Source: Pseudoalteromonas tunicata
GTDB taxonomy: Bacteria > Pseudomonadota > Gammaproteobacteria > Enterobacterales > Alteromonadaceae
DNA: 64,000 bases
Reading direction: 5' to 3'
Assembly (NCBI RefSeq): GCF_002310815.1
Contig: NZ_CP011032.1
Location: 3,874,001 to 3,938,000 of the forward strand
Shown: positions 18,337-27,296 of the stretch, piece after piece
Layout: every line of letters begins with the position of its first letter
How positions within the stretch are numbered: the first letter of the stretch is position 1
Position numbers and translations under genes: made by a program
The notes under the pieces: generated by a model
Databases searched by the model: none
What the model was told of the DNA's origin: nothing
What the model saw: the letters and a program-made list of their open reading frames with translations, nothing else

Positions 18337-18424
18337 GCGCCGCCTTTAATAACCCATCGGGTTAAAAGATCATACACCGCTTTTATAGTTTCGGATTTTT
18401 ACTCCATTTCAATAGAGTTCCCTA

Positions 18425-19618
18425 TCATACCTGCTCTTTTAGTATTGTTTGCAGTCGAGTTTTTGTCTCATTTAAATAATCAACATAAGGGTATGAATCA
18501 TCGGCGATGTCTAAGGCGGCTTCTATCTGAATGAGTGCTTGGTGAGTATCGCCTTGCATTTCAAAACCATACGATAAAGCTGAAAGCGCATCGACTGATT
18601 TTGGGTAGTTTTTTATATTATATTTAAACACCTCAATTGCGCGCATAAATTGCTTGCTGTCGGTTAAGTGATAACCAAGTAACCTGACTGCACGATCAGG
18701 TGGGGTTATTTGCTCTCCCCACTGCTTAGATAATGATTCATAATAAGCATCAATTGATGCGACATCGTCACCTAAGGCAGTTGTTGGCATTTGTTTAGGT
18801 AAAAATAGGTTGTAATAGGCATTAAATACCCCTGCAGCAGAGGTCAAGTTATGCGACACACCTGCAAATGCATCACTGAAAAAGCGTATGTTTGCGCGCT
18901 TGTTAGCTTGTTGCATTGATTGTTGCAATTCATCGTACCTTTCGCGCATGATGCCGGCTTCTTCGCCGATATTCATATAAACATAAGCATTTAGGTTTTT
19001 CGTTTTTTCAATAAATTCTTTGCTGCTCTTTACTGATGCACCATAGTTCCACCAAACGGCAGGGCTATAGGCAATGTGCGCTTGGAATAGGTCAGGTTTT
19101 GCCTGCATAGCATAAAGCGCAAACACACCTCCTGCCGACGCACCCGCAATCACTTTAAAATCATGAGTACGATAGTTTTTATCAATCAGTGGTATTAATT
19201 CTTGCTCAAAAAACGCTAAAAATTGCGCACCACCACCGCCTTCACCCACCGGACCTTGCGGCTCCTTATTCACCGTAGGATAAAAATCCCTTAAGCGATT
19301 GGTGTTTTCAATAGCAACAATAATAACCTCTGGTGCACGATTATCATTTTGTAAGCGCTCAATGACTGCGCTGGCTAGCGGTATATTGCCCGCTCCATCT
19401 AAGCGATATATTACAGGGTAAACTTTCTTCGGCTCAGCTTGGTAGCTTTTAGGCAACCGCACTACGACCGTACGTTCTTCATTTAAAACGACCGACTTGA
19501 AAGTATGTGTGTGCTGTAAAGAATCGGTACTTTGCTGTTTAACATCAGATTGTGCAAAGGTATTGTGGGAACAAACAATAAAAAAGCTAACAAGGCAAAA
19601 AGAGGTAAGCAAGCGCAT
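18425..19618 (-). CDS. Secreted esterase (esterase-D/IroE-like) with C-terminal helical repeats
   Basis: About 397 residues from the ATG at 19618, which has AGGA 6-7 bases upstream and yields a clean signal peptide (MRLLTSFCLVSFFIVCSHN). The hydrolase part carries VIYRLDGAG, the nucleophile elbow GASAGG (near residue 155), and a late His in AGVSHNLT. After about residue 290 comes a TPR-like segment (AIEVFKYNIKNYPKSVDALSALSYG and following). Members of this family cleave esters, some of them ferric-siderophore esters; there is no siderophore gene nearby to support that here. Confidence 0.8.
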   Translation of the reverse strand: MRLLTSFCLVSFFIVCSHNTFAQSDVKQQSTDSLQHTHTFKSVVLNEERTVVVRLPKSYQAEPKKVYPVIYRLDGAGNIPLASAVIERLQNDNRAPEVIIVAIENTNRLRDFYPTVNKEPQGPVGEGGGGAQFLAFFEQELIPLIDKNYRTHDFKVIAGASAGGVFALYAMQAKPDLFQAHIAYSPAVWWNYGASVKSSKEFIEKTKNLNAYVYMNIGEEAGIMRERYDELQQSMQQANKRANIRFFSDAFAGVSHNLTSAAGVFNAYYNLFLPKQMPTTALGDDVASIDAYYESLSKQWGEQITPPDRAVRLLGYHLTDSKQFMRAIEVFKYNIKNYPKSVDALSALSYGFEMQGDTHQALIQIEAALDIADDSYPYVDYLNETKTRLQTILKEQV

Positions 19619-19672
19619 GACTAATCCTTTAGATAATAAGACGCCATTCAAACTAACAGAGTTTTAGGCACA

Positions 19673-19697
19673 AAAAAAGCGCATTTAGCGCTTTTTT
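19673..19697. terminator. Bidirectional terminator after glmS
   Basis: Stem AAAAAAGCGC / GCGCTTTTTT with a 5-base loop. T runs on both strands. It lies 32 bases after the glmS stop. Confidence 0.85.
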
Positions 19698-19728
19698 ACT
19701 TTAATATAAACATTACAAAACATTGATT

Positions 19729-21576
19729 TTACTCAACTGTTACAGATTTCGCTAAGTTACGTGGCTGGTCTACATCAGTGCCTTTAATGACCGCTACGTA
19801 GTATGAAAGTAGCTGTAATGGGATTGTATAGACAACTGGGGCTATGATGTCTTCAACATGGTTTACATTAACGGCACGCAAAGTTGCATCTGATTTAAAC
19901 TCTGAGTCGCTGTCAGCAAATACATAAATGATGCCGCCACGTGCTCGCACCTCTTCAACGTTTGATTTAAGCTTTTCGAGTAATTCGTTATTTGGCGCAA
20001 CCACGATGATTGGCATGTCAGCATCGATAAGTGCAAGTGGGCCGTGTTTAAGCTCACCTGCCGCGTAGGCTTCGGCGTGAATGTACGAAATTTCTTTAAG
20101 CTTTAACGCCCCTTCCATCGCAATTGGGTATTGCGAACCACGGCCTAAAAATAAGGCATGGTGTTTGTCGGCAAATTCTTCGGCTAATACTTCGATAGAT
20201 TGCGCAAGACCAAGCGCCTCTTCTAATTTGTTTGGTAATGTTTTGATTGCTTGCACAATATGCGCTTGTTCTAACCCTTTTTCTTGTGCAATCGCTGCTG
20301 TTAGCATCAATAAGCCAACAAGTTGCGTGGTAAAGGCTTTGGTTGAAGCAACGCCAATTTCGGTACCGGCTTTGGTCATAAATGCCAAGTCAGATTCACG
20401 TACTAATGACGAACCAGCTACGTTACAAATGGTCATTGACGCCATGTAACCTTGCTCTTTAGCTAAACGCAAAGCCGCTAAGGTATCGGCCGTTTCGCCC
20501 GACTGTGAAATCGTTACTAATAGGCTGTTTGGATGTACGTACGATGAGCGATAACGAAACTCAGAGGCAATCTCAACATTACAGCTCACACCGGCATACT
20601 GTTCTAACCAGTAGCGCGCCACCATACCTGAATGGTATGACGTACCACAGGCAATAATTTGCACGTGTTTTACATCTTTAAAAATATCGTTGGCATTTTT
20701 TTGATTATTTGAGCCATCAGCAAACGAACCAAAAGCATCAAGTGCAACGCCGGTATCAGTTAAACGGCCTTCAAGAGTATTGCGCACTGCAACAGGCTGC
20801 TCGTAAATTTCTTTGAGCATGTAATGGCGGTAGTCGCCTTTGCCTGAGTTATCTTGAGTGATGCTTGATTCATGTACGGCGCGCTCAACAGCATTGCCGC
20901 TTGCATCAAAAATTTCGACTGTTTCACGGGTAATGCGGGCAACGTCACCTTCTTCTAAGAAAATAAACGAACGTGTTACCGCTAATAATGCCAGTTGATC
21001 AGACGCAATAAAGTTTTCGCCCAAGCCTAAACCTATAACAAGAGGGCTGCCTGAACGCGCGACAATGATTTCGTCTTGATTTGCTTTATCAAAAATAACC
21101 GTGCCGTACGCACCTTCGAATAATTTAACCGCTTGTTGCACCGCAGCTAACAGCGAATCTGTGCTTTGGCGCAATTGATGAATGGTGTGCACCATCACTT
21201 CAGTATCGGTATCAGATAAAAACTCATACCCTGCCGCTTTTAATTGGGTGCGTAATTTTTCGTGGTTTTCAATAATACCATTATGCACTAAAGCTAATTG
21301 GTTGTTAGATAAATGAGGGTGAGCGTTTGCTTCGGTTACACCGCCATGAGTTGCCCAACGTGTATGTGCAATGCCAGTTGTCCCTTTAACACCAGAGGCT
21401 GCTAAAGCGTGCTCAAGATTCACTACTTTACCCACGGCTTTTACGCTAGTGAGTTCGCCTGCATTGCATAACGCAACACCGGCTGAGTCGTATCCACGGT
21501 ATTCAAGGCGTTTTAAGCCTTCAACTAAAATTTTGTTTACTGGACGTTCTGCAACGGCACCAACGATTCCACACAT
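19729..21576 (-). CDS. glmS: Glutamine--fructose-6-phosphate aminotransferase (isomerizing)
   Basis: 615 residues, the normal length. The protein starts MCGIVGAV, leaving the catalytic Cys at the N-terminus after Met removal. The glutaminase domain (to about 240) includes RWATHG and the HNGIIEN loop. Two SIS sugar-isomerase domains follow ([36 protein letters not shown]), and the C-terminus is [13 protein letters not shown]. It makes glucosamine-6-phosphate, the first step of UDP-GlcNAc synthesis for peptidoglycan and LPS. A DeoR-family gene lies just upstream on the same strand. Confidence 0.97.
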   Translation of the reverse strand: MCGIVGAVAERPVNKILVEGLKRLEYRGYDSAGVALCNAGELTSVKAVGKVVNLEHALAASGVKGTTGIAHTRWATHGGVTEANAHPHLSNNQLALVHNGIIENHEKLRTQLKAAGYEFLSDTDTEVMVHTIHQLRQSTDSLLAAVQQAVKLFEGAYGTVIFDKANQDEIIVARSGSPLVIGLGLGENFIASDQLALLAVTRSFIFLEEGDVARITRETVEIFDASGNAVERAVHESSITQDNSGKGDYRHYMLKEIYEQPVAVRNTLEGRLTDTGVALDAFGSFADGSNNQKNANDIFKDVKHVQIIACGTSYHSGMVARYWLEQYAGVSCNVEIASEFRYRSSYVHPNSLLVTISQSGETADTLAALRLAKEQGYMASMTICNVAGSSLVRESDLAFMTKAGTEIGVASTKAFTTQLVGLLMLTAAIAQEKGLEQAHIVQAIKTLPNKLEEALGLAQSIEVLAEEFADKHHALFLGRGSQYPIAMEGALKLKEISYIHAEAYAAGELKHGPLALIDADMPIIVVAPNNELLEKLKSNVEEVRARGGIIYVFADSDSEFKSDATLRAVNVNHVEDIIAPVVYTIPLQLLSYYVAVIKGTDVDQPRNLAKSVTVE

Positions 21577-21691
21577 AGTTTGTTCTCCTGCACGGTATGT
21601 GTTTTGTTTTTAGCCGCAGTGTTGTCGGCTGCGTCTGGCTAAAAAACAATTAAGTTAAAAATCAATTCAACTGTATTTCATCAGTTAATAG

Positions 21692-22465
21692 TTATTCGCT
21701 TACTTCAGCACAAATTAATTGCACCCCACAATCACTAATCACTTCGCGCATTTCGGGCGCTAAATGGCTATCGGTGATAAGAGTGGTGACTTTGTCCCAC
21801 GGTAATTCTAAATTTGGAATTTTACGGCCTATTTTGTCTGACTCGACCAATACAATCACTTCACGCGCCGCTTGCGCCATCACCTGGCTTAGACCAATTA
21901 ATTCATTAAAGGTTGTAGTGCCTCTTTCAACATCAATGCCATCGGCACCAATAAAGAGCTGATCGAAATCATAAGAACGTAATACGTTTTCGGCCACTTG
22001 CCCTTGGAAAGATTCTGAATGGGGATCCCATGTACCACCGGTCATCAATAATGTTGGTTCGTTTTCGAGTGATAACAAACGGTTAGCAACGTTAATTGCA
22101 TTGGTCATTACCACTAAACCACGCTTGTTTGCCAGCTCAGGAATAAGTGCAGCCGTTGTACGGCCGCTATCAATAATAATGCGGTTATGGTCTTTAATCA
22201 GTGCTGCTGCCGCTTTGGCAATTGCCATTTTGCGAAGAGAGTCGCGTTTGTCGTTGCTTTTTGCCACAATTTCTTGCGGTAATGCCATTGCACCACCGTA
22301 ACGACGCAATAACAGCCCACTTTTTTCAAGCGCAGTTAAATCCTTTCGGATCGTAACTTCAGATGTTTCGAACTCTAGAGCCAAATCGTCAACACTCACC
22401 TCACCGTGTTCATTTACACGACTTAAAATAGTATGGCGACGCTGTTGGGTATTTCGTTTTGTCAT
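21692..22465 (-). CDS. DeoR/GlpR-family transcriptional regulator next to glmS
   Basis: 257 residues from the ATG at 22465; the longer frame adds an unlikely aromatic-rich N-terminus. The DeoR winged helix is at about 5-60 (RRHTILSRVNEHGEVSVDDLALEFETSEVTIRKDL). The sugar-phosphate sensor domain follows, with IIDSGRTTAALIPEL and IGADGID. Its place directly ahead of glmS matches the regulator reported as GlmR in pseudomonads, which ties amino-sugar status to glmS. The ligand here is inferred, not shown. Confidence 0.85.
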   Translation of the reverse strand: MTKRNTQQRRHTILSRVNEHGEVSVDDLALEFETSEVTIRKDLTALEKSGLLLRRYGGAMALPQEIVAKSNDKRDSLRKMAIAKAAAALIKDHNRIIIDSGRTTAALIPELANKRGLVVMTNAINVANRLLSLENEPTLLMTGGTWDPHSESFQGQVAENVLRSYDFDQLFIGADGIDVERGTTTFNELIGLSQVMAQAAREVIVLVESDKIGRKIPNLELPWDKVTTLITDSHLAPEMREVISDCGVQLICAEVSE

Positions 22466-22938
22466 AAAAATATAAAAATCATCATAATTAGAGCGATAAA
22501 AGTAAGAGAAATAAAACAATAATAACATCCATCAGCTGCAAACAGGATTAGTGACTGACAGTGAAAGATTAAGTTTCGATTCGAAAGATGTGACAGTTTA
22601 AATGAAACTAATGAAATGGCAAGCAAGCTTACAAAAAAAAGCGCAATAAATGCGCTTTATGTTTGAAACATCATTGTAGGATGGATGTATATAATGACTA
22701 ATACTGAAATTTAAGTACGACATATCGATTACAAGCATTCAAACTAATAGTGCTTTTTGCTATGGGCATTGACAAAAAGCTAGCTGACATTGTTATAACC
22801 AATAAGTTAAAAAATCACGTTAGTCGTTTTAGCCAAAGCCGTTGTAACTTAATTAGCAAAACATGTAATGCGTGCGACTAATTAAATGACCCCAGCTTTG
22901 ACAAGGCAACATATTGCTATGCAGCCGATACTGAATAA
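22466..22938. other. Gene-free stretch of about 470 bases
   Basis: Contains the terminator at 22638-22658 and an imperfect inverted repeat (GCTTTTTG and CAAAAAGC around 22752-22780). No gene of credible length was seen on either strand. Confidence 0.45.
22638..22658 (-). terminator. Rho-independent terminator
   Basis: Stem AAAGCGCA / TGCGCTTT with a 5-base loop, followed on the minus strand by eight T. It would stop transcripts coming from the small secreted peptide gene about 280 bases away. Confidence 0.75.
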
Positions 22939-23106
22939 TTAGTTACTATTTGCTGAGTTAGCTTCAAGATCTTTATCACAACGAGCTGGTAGTAAGTAAC
23001 ATAATTCTTGCGGCTGAGGATCTGTCACAACTACAGGGTCACCAGTTACTGTTGATAAAGTTGATAAAATAGGAAGAAGTAATGTAAAAACAAGTTGATG
23101 TAGCAT
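22939..23106 (-). CDS. Small secreted peptide with two cysteines
   Basis: A 55-residue frame with GAAGG about 9 bases before the ATG. Residues 1-20 form a signal-peptide-like hydrophobic stretch (MLHQLVFTLLLPILSTLSTV). The remaining part is proline-rich and acidic, with Cys-x6-Cys (ELCYLLPARCDKD) that could form a disulfide. It lies downstream of the membrane-anchored regulator on the same strand. I do not recognise a family. Given its small size it remains a candidate gene. Confidence 0.5.
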   Translation of the reverse strand: MLHQLVFTLLLPILSTLSTVTGDPVVVTDPQPQELCYLLPARCDKDLEANSANSN

Positions 23107-23273
23107 ATTGATTTGCCTTCTTTTAAAGTGTTGTAAAAAGTAATGTAAAAAGTAATGTAAAAATTAATTCCTATGAACAATTTATTGGCAAACAAAGCTT
23201 TTAACAATAACTAACGCGTAACTAACATCAAACTTATCGATTATTTTATCAATTTGAAGGCAAAAACACTGAT

Positions 23274-25403
23274 TCACCTGAATGGAATTTCTACTATTTC
23301 TGAAGTTACACTCTCAGATTTCGACATAAGAAAATTTAAATTATTAAGATCAATTGCAAATTCTGGCTTAACCTCATTGTAAATAAATTGCTGCACTTCC
23401 AACTCAGGCTGATTTAGATTACTTATATTTAATTGATGAAAAGTTGTATTTACTAAATCATGTGAGCTCCAATAAATATAATCCCCTCGAACTAACCATT
23501 GTGTATTTGGCTCTTTTGATAATGCGTGATTCAACGCTATCTTCTTATTTATTGATGGACTAAAAAAAGATAACTCACCTTTAGAATCTCCAATTATAAA
23601 GCTCTCACCGTACGGTCGAATATAACGTATATCCCTCAAGAACGGCTCAGTAGTTTTCTTAGCAATATTAAAAATATTTACATCCCATTGCTCATAATTC
23701 TGAGTAGAAAATAAAATACTTAGATTATCAGCTGAAAAAGTTGCGTCACCAATTAAATCATCACCGGAGGAGATATATTGAAGATCTATGTTACTGGGAT
23801 CTAATAATGCAATTCTTCTGTTTATTCTAACTAAAATTTTTCCTTGCAATGGAGCAACATCTAAGACAGCCAAATTGTACTCAGTTGCAATCACAGAATC
23901 AAAACGATCAGCTTCCAAATCCAAGAAACCTAATTGTGTTACGTCATGATTTTTTAACAAAGCTAAAATTTTATCTCCAAAATAGTTCATTTGATAAATA
24001 TCTTTTTTGAGGACTCGCTTCGTTTCTAACTCACCGAAAGGCAGTTTTTTTTCTATAAATAGCTTTTCTTTCAATCCTAAATTAATAGAAACTATTCTGT
24101 TTTTAATTGAATCAAGGCTGGCAAGTTTAACCCCATTGGCGAATTGGAGAGTTTCTTCACTTGTTGCAATATTTATTTTCAGTAGCTGGCCTCGACTCAA
24201 GATCAGCAAATTATTATTATCACCCCAGGCAACATCATAAACTCTAGCCGGATGTTGCCTGCGTATCACTACCTCTTTAGTTTTTAAATCAATAACGCGA
24301 ATCTCATCACTATGACTTAAGCGATTCGTCCTTAATACCGCTAATTTTGAGCCATCAAACGATACATCACCTTTAATGTCTAAACTTTCAGCTTGAGAGG
24401 ATGCAGTAATTGCAGTTACAGCTTTATTAACAACATCATACTCATAAATCAAAAAAGGTCCCTCGGTGGACTTTTTCGCAGCAAAAAAGACATTGTTCGA
24501 TGTTCTGGCAGTAAATACATCGGATATCAAAAAATAGTTATCGACTAATATTTCAATCTCCCGATTCTCTCCGTCTAACTTAATTTGATTTAATGATGAA
24601 TTAATTTTTGAAGTATCAGAAAAATATAAACTCTTATTATCGAATGAAAAAGCTATTGAGCTTGGTAGATGTGCATGGTGCGTTATCGGCCTAAAATCAA
24701 AATCAGATTGGTGTTTCACATAAATTTGAAAGCCCGACTCATCATGCACTTGACCTGAAAACGCGAGGTAACTACCGTCCGCTGATTGAGTTACAGCTAT
24801 TTTATCGCCGGGTAAAGTATTGACCACTTGAGTTTGAACTATAGCAGGGAAAAACCACGATTTAGCTAGGTAACCAAATACACATATACATAACATTAAA
24901 AGGGACAAAAAGGTATACTTGAATTTTTTTGGCTTTTTAACAACGTGAACAAAATTACCAGCCAACTCTTCAGCTAAATCTTGATGTTCTTCAGGCTCTG
25001 TAGGTTCATTATAATTATTGGCTTCATTATGATCAGACAAATCCGTTATAGCTACTGCTGTACTCTCTACAGAGGATGATTCAGCAGCATCTTCAATATC
25101 ATATTCAACCGGGCAGATCAGCTTATAGCCTCGCTTAGGTAAAGATTGAATATACGTTGGGTTTTTATGATCGTCGTTCATTAAGATGCGAATTTTACTA
25201 ATGATACGACGGACCGCTGCATCAGAGACACACCGACCTTGCCAAATATTTTCGTGTAACTCAGTCATTGAGATATAACGGTTATGATGCTGGCAAAAGT
25301 ATGTAAGCACATCAAATACTTTAGGTTCAAGTAGAACACGCTGGTCGTCACAGCTGAGCACCATCTCTTCTTCATCTAATTGATAGCGACCAATTTGAAT
25401 CAC
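23274..25403 (-). CDS. Membrane-anchored winged-helix regulator with beta-propeller-like periplasmic domain (CadC/ToxR-like)
   Basis: 709 residues from a GTG start at 25403 with AAGGG upstream; no ATG is near. An OmpR-type winged helix is at 1-105 (RVLLEPKVFDVLTYFCQHHNRYISMTELHENIW). An acidic linker follows, then one membrane helix at about 163-185, then about 520 residues rich in repeated strand pairs (YLAFSGQVHDESGFQIYVKH, LYFSDTSKINSSLNQI), like a TolB/WD40-type propeller. Such proteins bind DNA directly from the membrane. It is divergent from the short HlyD-like gene, which may be its target. Confidence 0.85.
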   Translation of the reverse strand: MIQIGRYQLDEEEMVLSCDDQRVLLEPKVFDVLTYFCQHHNRYISMTELHENIWQGRCVSDAAVRRIISKIRILMNDDHKNPTYIQSLPKRGYKLICPVEYDIEDAAESSSVESTAVAITDLSDHNEANNYNEPTEPEEHQDLAEELAGNFVHVVKKPKKFKYTFLSLLMLCICVFGYLAKSWFFPAIVQTQVVNTLPGDKIAVTQSADGSYLAFSGQVHDESGFQIYVKHQSDFDFRPITHHAHLPSSIAFSFDNKSLYFSDTSKINSSLNQIKLDGENREIEILVDNYFLISDVFTARTSNNVFFAAKKSTEGPFLIYEYDVVNKAVTAITASSQAESLDIKGDVSFDGSKLAVLRTNRLSHSDEIRVIDLKTKEVVIRRQHPARVYDVAWGDNNNLLILSRGQLLKINIATSEETLQFANGVKLASLDSIKNRIVSINLGLKEKLFIEKKLPFGELETKRVLKKDIYQMNYFGDKILALLKNHDVTQLGFLDLEADRFDSVIATEYNLAVLDVAPLQGKILVRINRRIALLDPSNIDLQYISSGDDLIGDATFSADNLSILFSTQNYEQWDVNIFNIAKKTTEPFLRDIRYIRPYGESFIIGDSKGELSFFSPSINKKIALNHALSKEPNTQWLVRGDYIYWSSHDLVNTTFHQLNISNLNQPELEVQQFIYNEVKPEFAIDLNNLNFLMSKSESVTSEIVEIPFR

Positions 25404-25862
25404 TGACTACCCTTTTTATTATTTTGTCGAGCAATTAAGAACAGCTTTATATAGTAACTCAACCGCCTTTCATTTACTAACAACATCCTACATGGCCAAA
25501 CAACATCTAAATCAATGAAAAATATAGAAGTTACACTTTAATTACAGACAAATTACACAGTCATTATTGTTCAAATTCAATACTGAGTTACCTTAAGATA
25601 ACTTTTATGGCTGACAAACGTAAAGTGAAAGTTTTGAGTTTAAAAGACAACAAAAACAATCATATTAGGTTAAGCGGCATTAAAAGTACGATATAAGGCT
25701 ATTGAGGCATGACAACTCCTTAATTTCATAGATTTCCCTAAGTTTGGCGTACATTTATCTTTTTTAGATTACGCCTTTTTTATTTTACTTGAGCATTCGA
25801 TAACAACTTATTGAGCCCTTAAACGGACGAGTTAAGTATCAATAAATAGGAAGGTTAATATT
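25404..25862. other. Divergent intergenic region, about 460 bases
   Basis: Separates the membrane-anchored regulator from the HlyD-like gene and presumably holds both promoters. It contains one 29-codon frame described separately. No terminator or clear operator was recognised. Confidence 0.5.
25607..25696 (+). CDS. Candidate tiny basic peptide (29 residues)
   Basis: An ATG-to-TAA frame encoding a lysine-rich peptide beginning MADKRKVKVLSLKDNKNN. There is no good Shine-Dalgarno sequence, which weakens the case. It is 166 bases upstream of the HlyD-like gene, on the same strand. Short basic frames beside secretion-related genes can be peptide precursors, but nothing here shows processing. It may be chance. 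Confidence 0.25.
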   Translation: MADKRKVKVLSLKDNKNNHIRLSGIKSTI

Positions 25863-26543
25863 ATGTCTGTCACCAATATGCCGCAAAGATCTGCACATAG
25901 TTCGCAATATTCGTCTGAACAGATGGACCAAAACATGGACCAAATGATGAAAGTAAGAAGAGTTTTATTTGCGGTACCTATGATATTACTGTTTGCTTTA
26001 GTATTTTTGACTATAAAAACTTACATCACTGAACAAAATAATCAAATCAAGATGTCGGCAGACAATTATCAACCATTGGTTATTTCACAGCCCGCCAGAG
26101 TCACAAAACAACTTTTACCACCTGGTGGAAAAGTTGTAAAAAATCAGCCTTTACTCTCGTTAGAAGTGCTTTATGAACAAACTAAAAGCGCTGTTATTAA
26201 CTTTAATTCACCTGAGGCGGGTTATTTTTTTCATGCTAAAACTAACAATAATGTAGTAAAAGCATACCAGCCTATTGGCTATTTATTAAAAAACTCAGAT
26301 GCTAACGAATTCTCTTTTTTAATAAAAAATAAACCCGCTAACATGGGTTCAATTGGCGACCAAGTAAAAATCACCGTCGATGATAAAACTATTTTTGGTA
26401 AAGTTTCTATGGTTATAGGCTCATTTTCAAAACAAGAATGGCAAAAAATATTTATCAAGTTTAATAACGAGCAGTATTTATCGCTTCTTTCACCAGATGC
26501 AAAGATGTCCCTTGAACTAGTAGAAGAACAACTTACTAATTAA
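25863..26543 (+). CDS. Short HlyD-like membrane-anchored protein
   Basis: 226 residues: a cytoplasmic N-terminus, one membrane helix at about 33-52, then a segment (QPARVTKQLLPPGGKVVKNQPLLSLE) that reads like the biotinyl-lipoyl strand pair of membrane fusion proteins. A beta-rich tail follows with a second HlyD-like phrase (MGSIGDQVKITVDDKTIFGKVSMVIG). It lacks the long coiled-coil hairpin of true HlyD/MacA adaptors and has no ABC partner beside it. A good ribosome site (AGGAAGG) precedes the ATG. It is divergent from the membrane-anchored regulator. The role is unknown. Confidence 0.6.
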   Translation: MSVTNMPQRSAHSSQYSSEQMDQNMDQMMKVRRVLFAVPMILLFALVFLTIKTYITEQNNQIKMSADNYQPLVISQPARVTKQLLPPGGKVVKNQPLLSLEVLYEQTKSAVINFNSPEAGYFFHAKTNNNVVKAYQPIGYLLKNSDANEFSFLIKNKPANMGSIGDQVKITVDDKTIFGKVSMVIGSFSKQEWQKIFIKFNNEQYLSLLSPDAKMSLELVEEQLTN

Positions 26544-26651
26544 CCAACTCGCTAGATTTTAACTATCGAGTGATGCCATTAAAGGCTTATTATTGGTTGC
26601 TACGTTGTTTTGCATTATCATCGGTCAACCATTCGCTTTTTAATTAAAACC

Positions 26652-27188
26652 ATGCCAACCCTGATTGCGTTTAACAGTCTCAGCCCTGAACTCATTTCAG
26701 CGAGAAAAAGCAGCCACGAAGTGTGCCGAACTTTTGCTAAAAGCCCGAGTAAAGGTAATTTAAAACGTATTAAATCGCTTTTTGCCCAATGCGGCGAACA
26801 TGTGATGATCGAGCCGCAGTTTCATTGCGACTACGGCAGCCACATAAGCATTGGTGATCGTACCTTCATTAATATCAACTGCACCGTACTAGATGCTCCC
26901 ATCGCACAAGGAGCTGTCACTATAGGCGCAGATTGTTTAATTGGCCCAAATGTTCAGCTTTTAGCGGTTTCTCATGCTGTGAATCCTGCAGAACGACTCA
27001 AAAAAGAAAACTTTGCCGCACCGATAGTTATTGGCAATAACGTGTGGATTGGCGCTGGTGTGATTGTGTTAGCTGGCGTGACCATTGGTGATAATAGTGT
27101 GATTGGCGCAGGGTCTGTCGTCACAAAAAATGTCACGGCAAATACCTTAGTTGCCGGTAATCCAGCGGTAAAAATTAGAGATATTTAA
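26652..27188 (+). CDS. Sugar O-acetyltransferase (maltose/galactoside acetyltransferase family)
   Basis: 178 residues from the ATG at 26652; an upstream TTG is less likely. A short helical cap (LISARKSSHEVCRTFAKSPS) precedes a left-handed beta-helix of hexapeptide repeats (INCTVLDAPIAQGAVTIGADCLIGPNVQLL, then VIGNNVWIGAGVIVLAGVTIGDNSVIGAGSVV). The catalytic His is in AVSHAVNP. The enzyme transfers acetyl from acetyl-CoA to a sugar hydroxyl; its natural acceptor is usually unclear, and physiological roles range from detoxification to surface glycan modification. Confidence 0.88.
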   Translation: MPTLIAFNSLSPELISARKSSHEVCRTFAKSPSKGNLKRIKSLFAQCGEHVMIEPQFHCDYGSHISIGDRTFININCTVLDAPIAQGAVTIGADCLIGPNVQLLAVSHAVNPAERLKKENFAAPIVIGNNVWIGAGVIVLAGVTIGDNSVIGAGSVVTKNVTANTLVAGNPAVKIRDI

Positions 27189-27198
27189 ACAGCTATAT

Positions 27199-27223
27199 TG
27201 TAGGTCGTCATTTATGGTGACAA
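27199..27223. repeat. REP-like palindromic element, copy 3
   Basis: 25 bases starting TGTAGGTCGTCA and ending GGTGACAA, matching the two units near 14.6 kb and able to form a hairpin with GU pairs. Confidence 0.6.
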
Positions 27224-27228
27224 GAATA

Positions 27229-27260
27229 CAAAAGGCCTCTAGGTAAACGAAAGGCCTTTG
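27229..27260. terminator. Bidirectional hairpin between convergent genes
   Basis: CAAAAGGCCT (27229-27238) pairs with AGGCCTTTG (27252-27260). It lies between the acetyltransferase gene and the last permease gene and probably ends both transcripts. Confidence 0.65.
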
Positions 27261-27296
27261 TTAAAAGATTGTAACTAACTTTACAAAACGACTTAT

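Noticed and set aside
22752..22780. Inverted repeat GCTTTTTG/CAAAAAGC as a terminator
   Set aside because: The loop is long, the stem AT-rich, and a much better terminator lies at 22638-22658.
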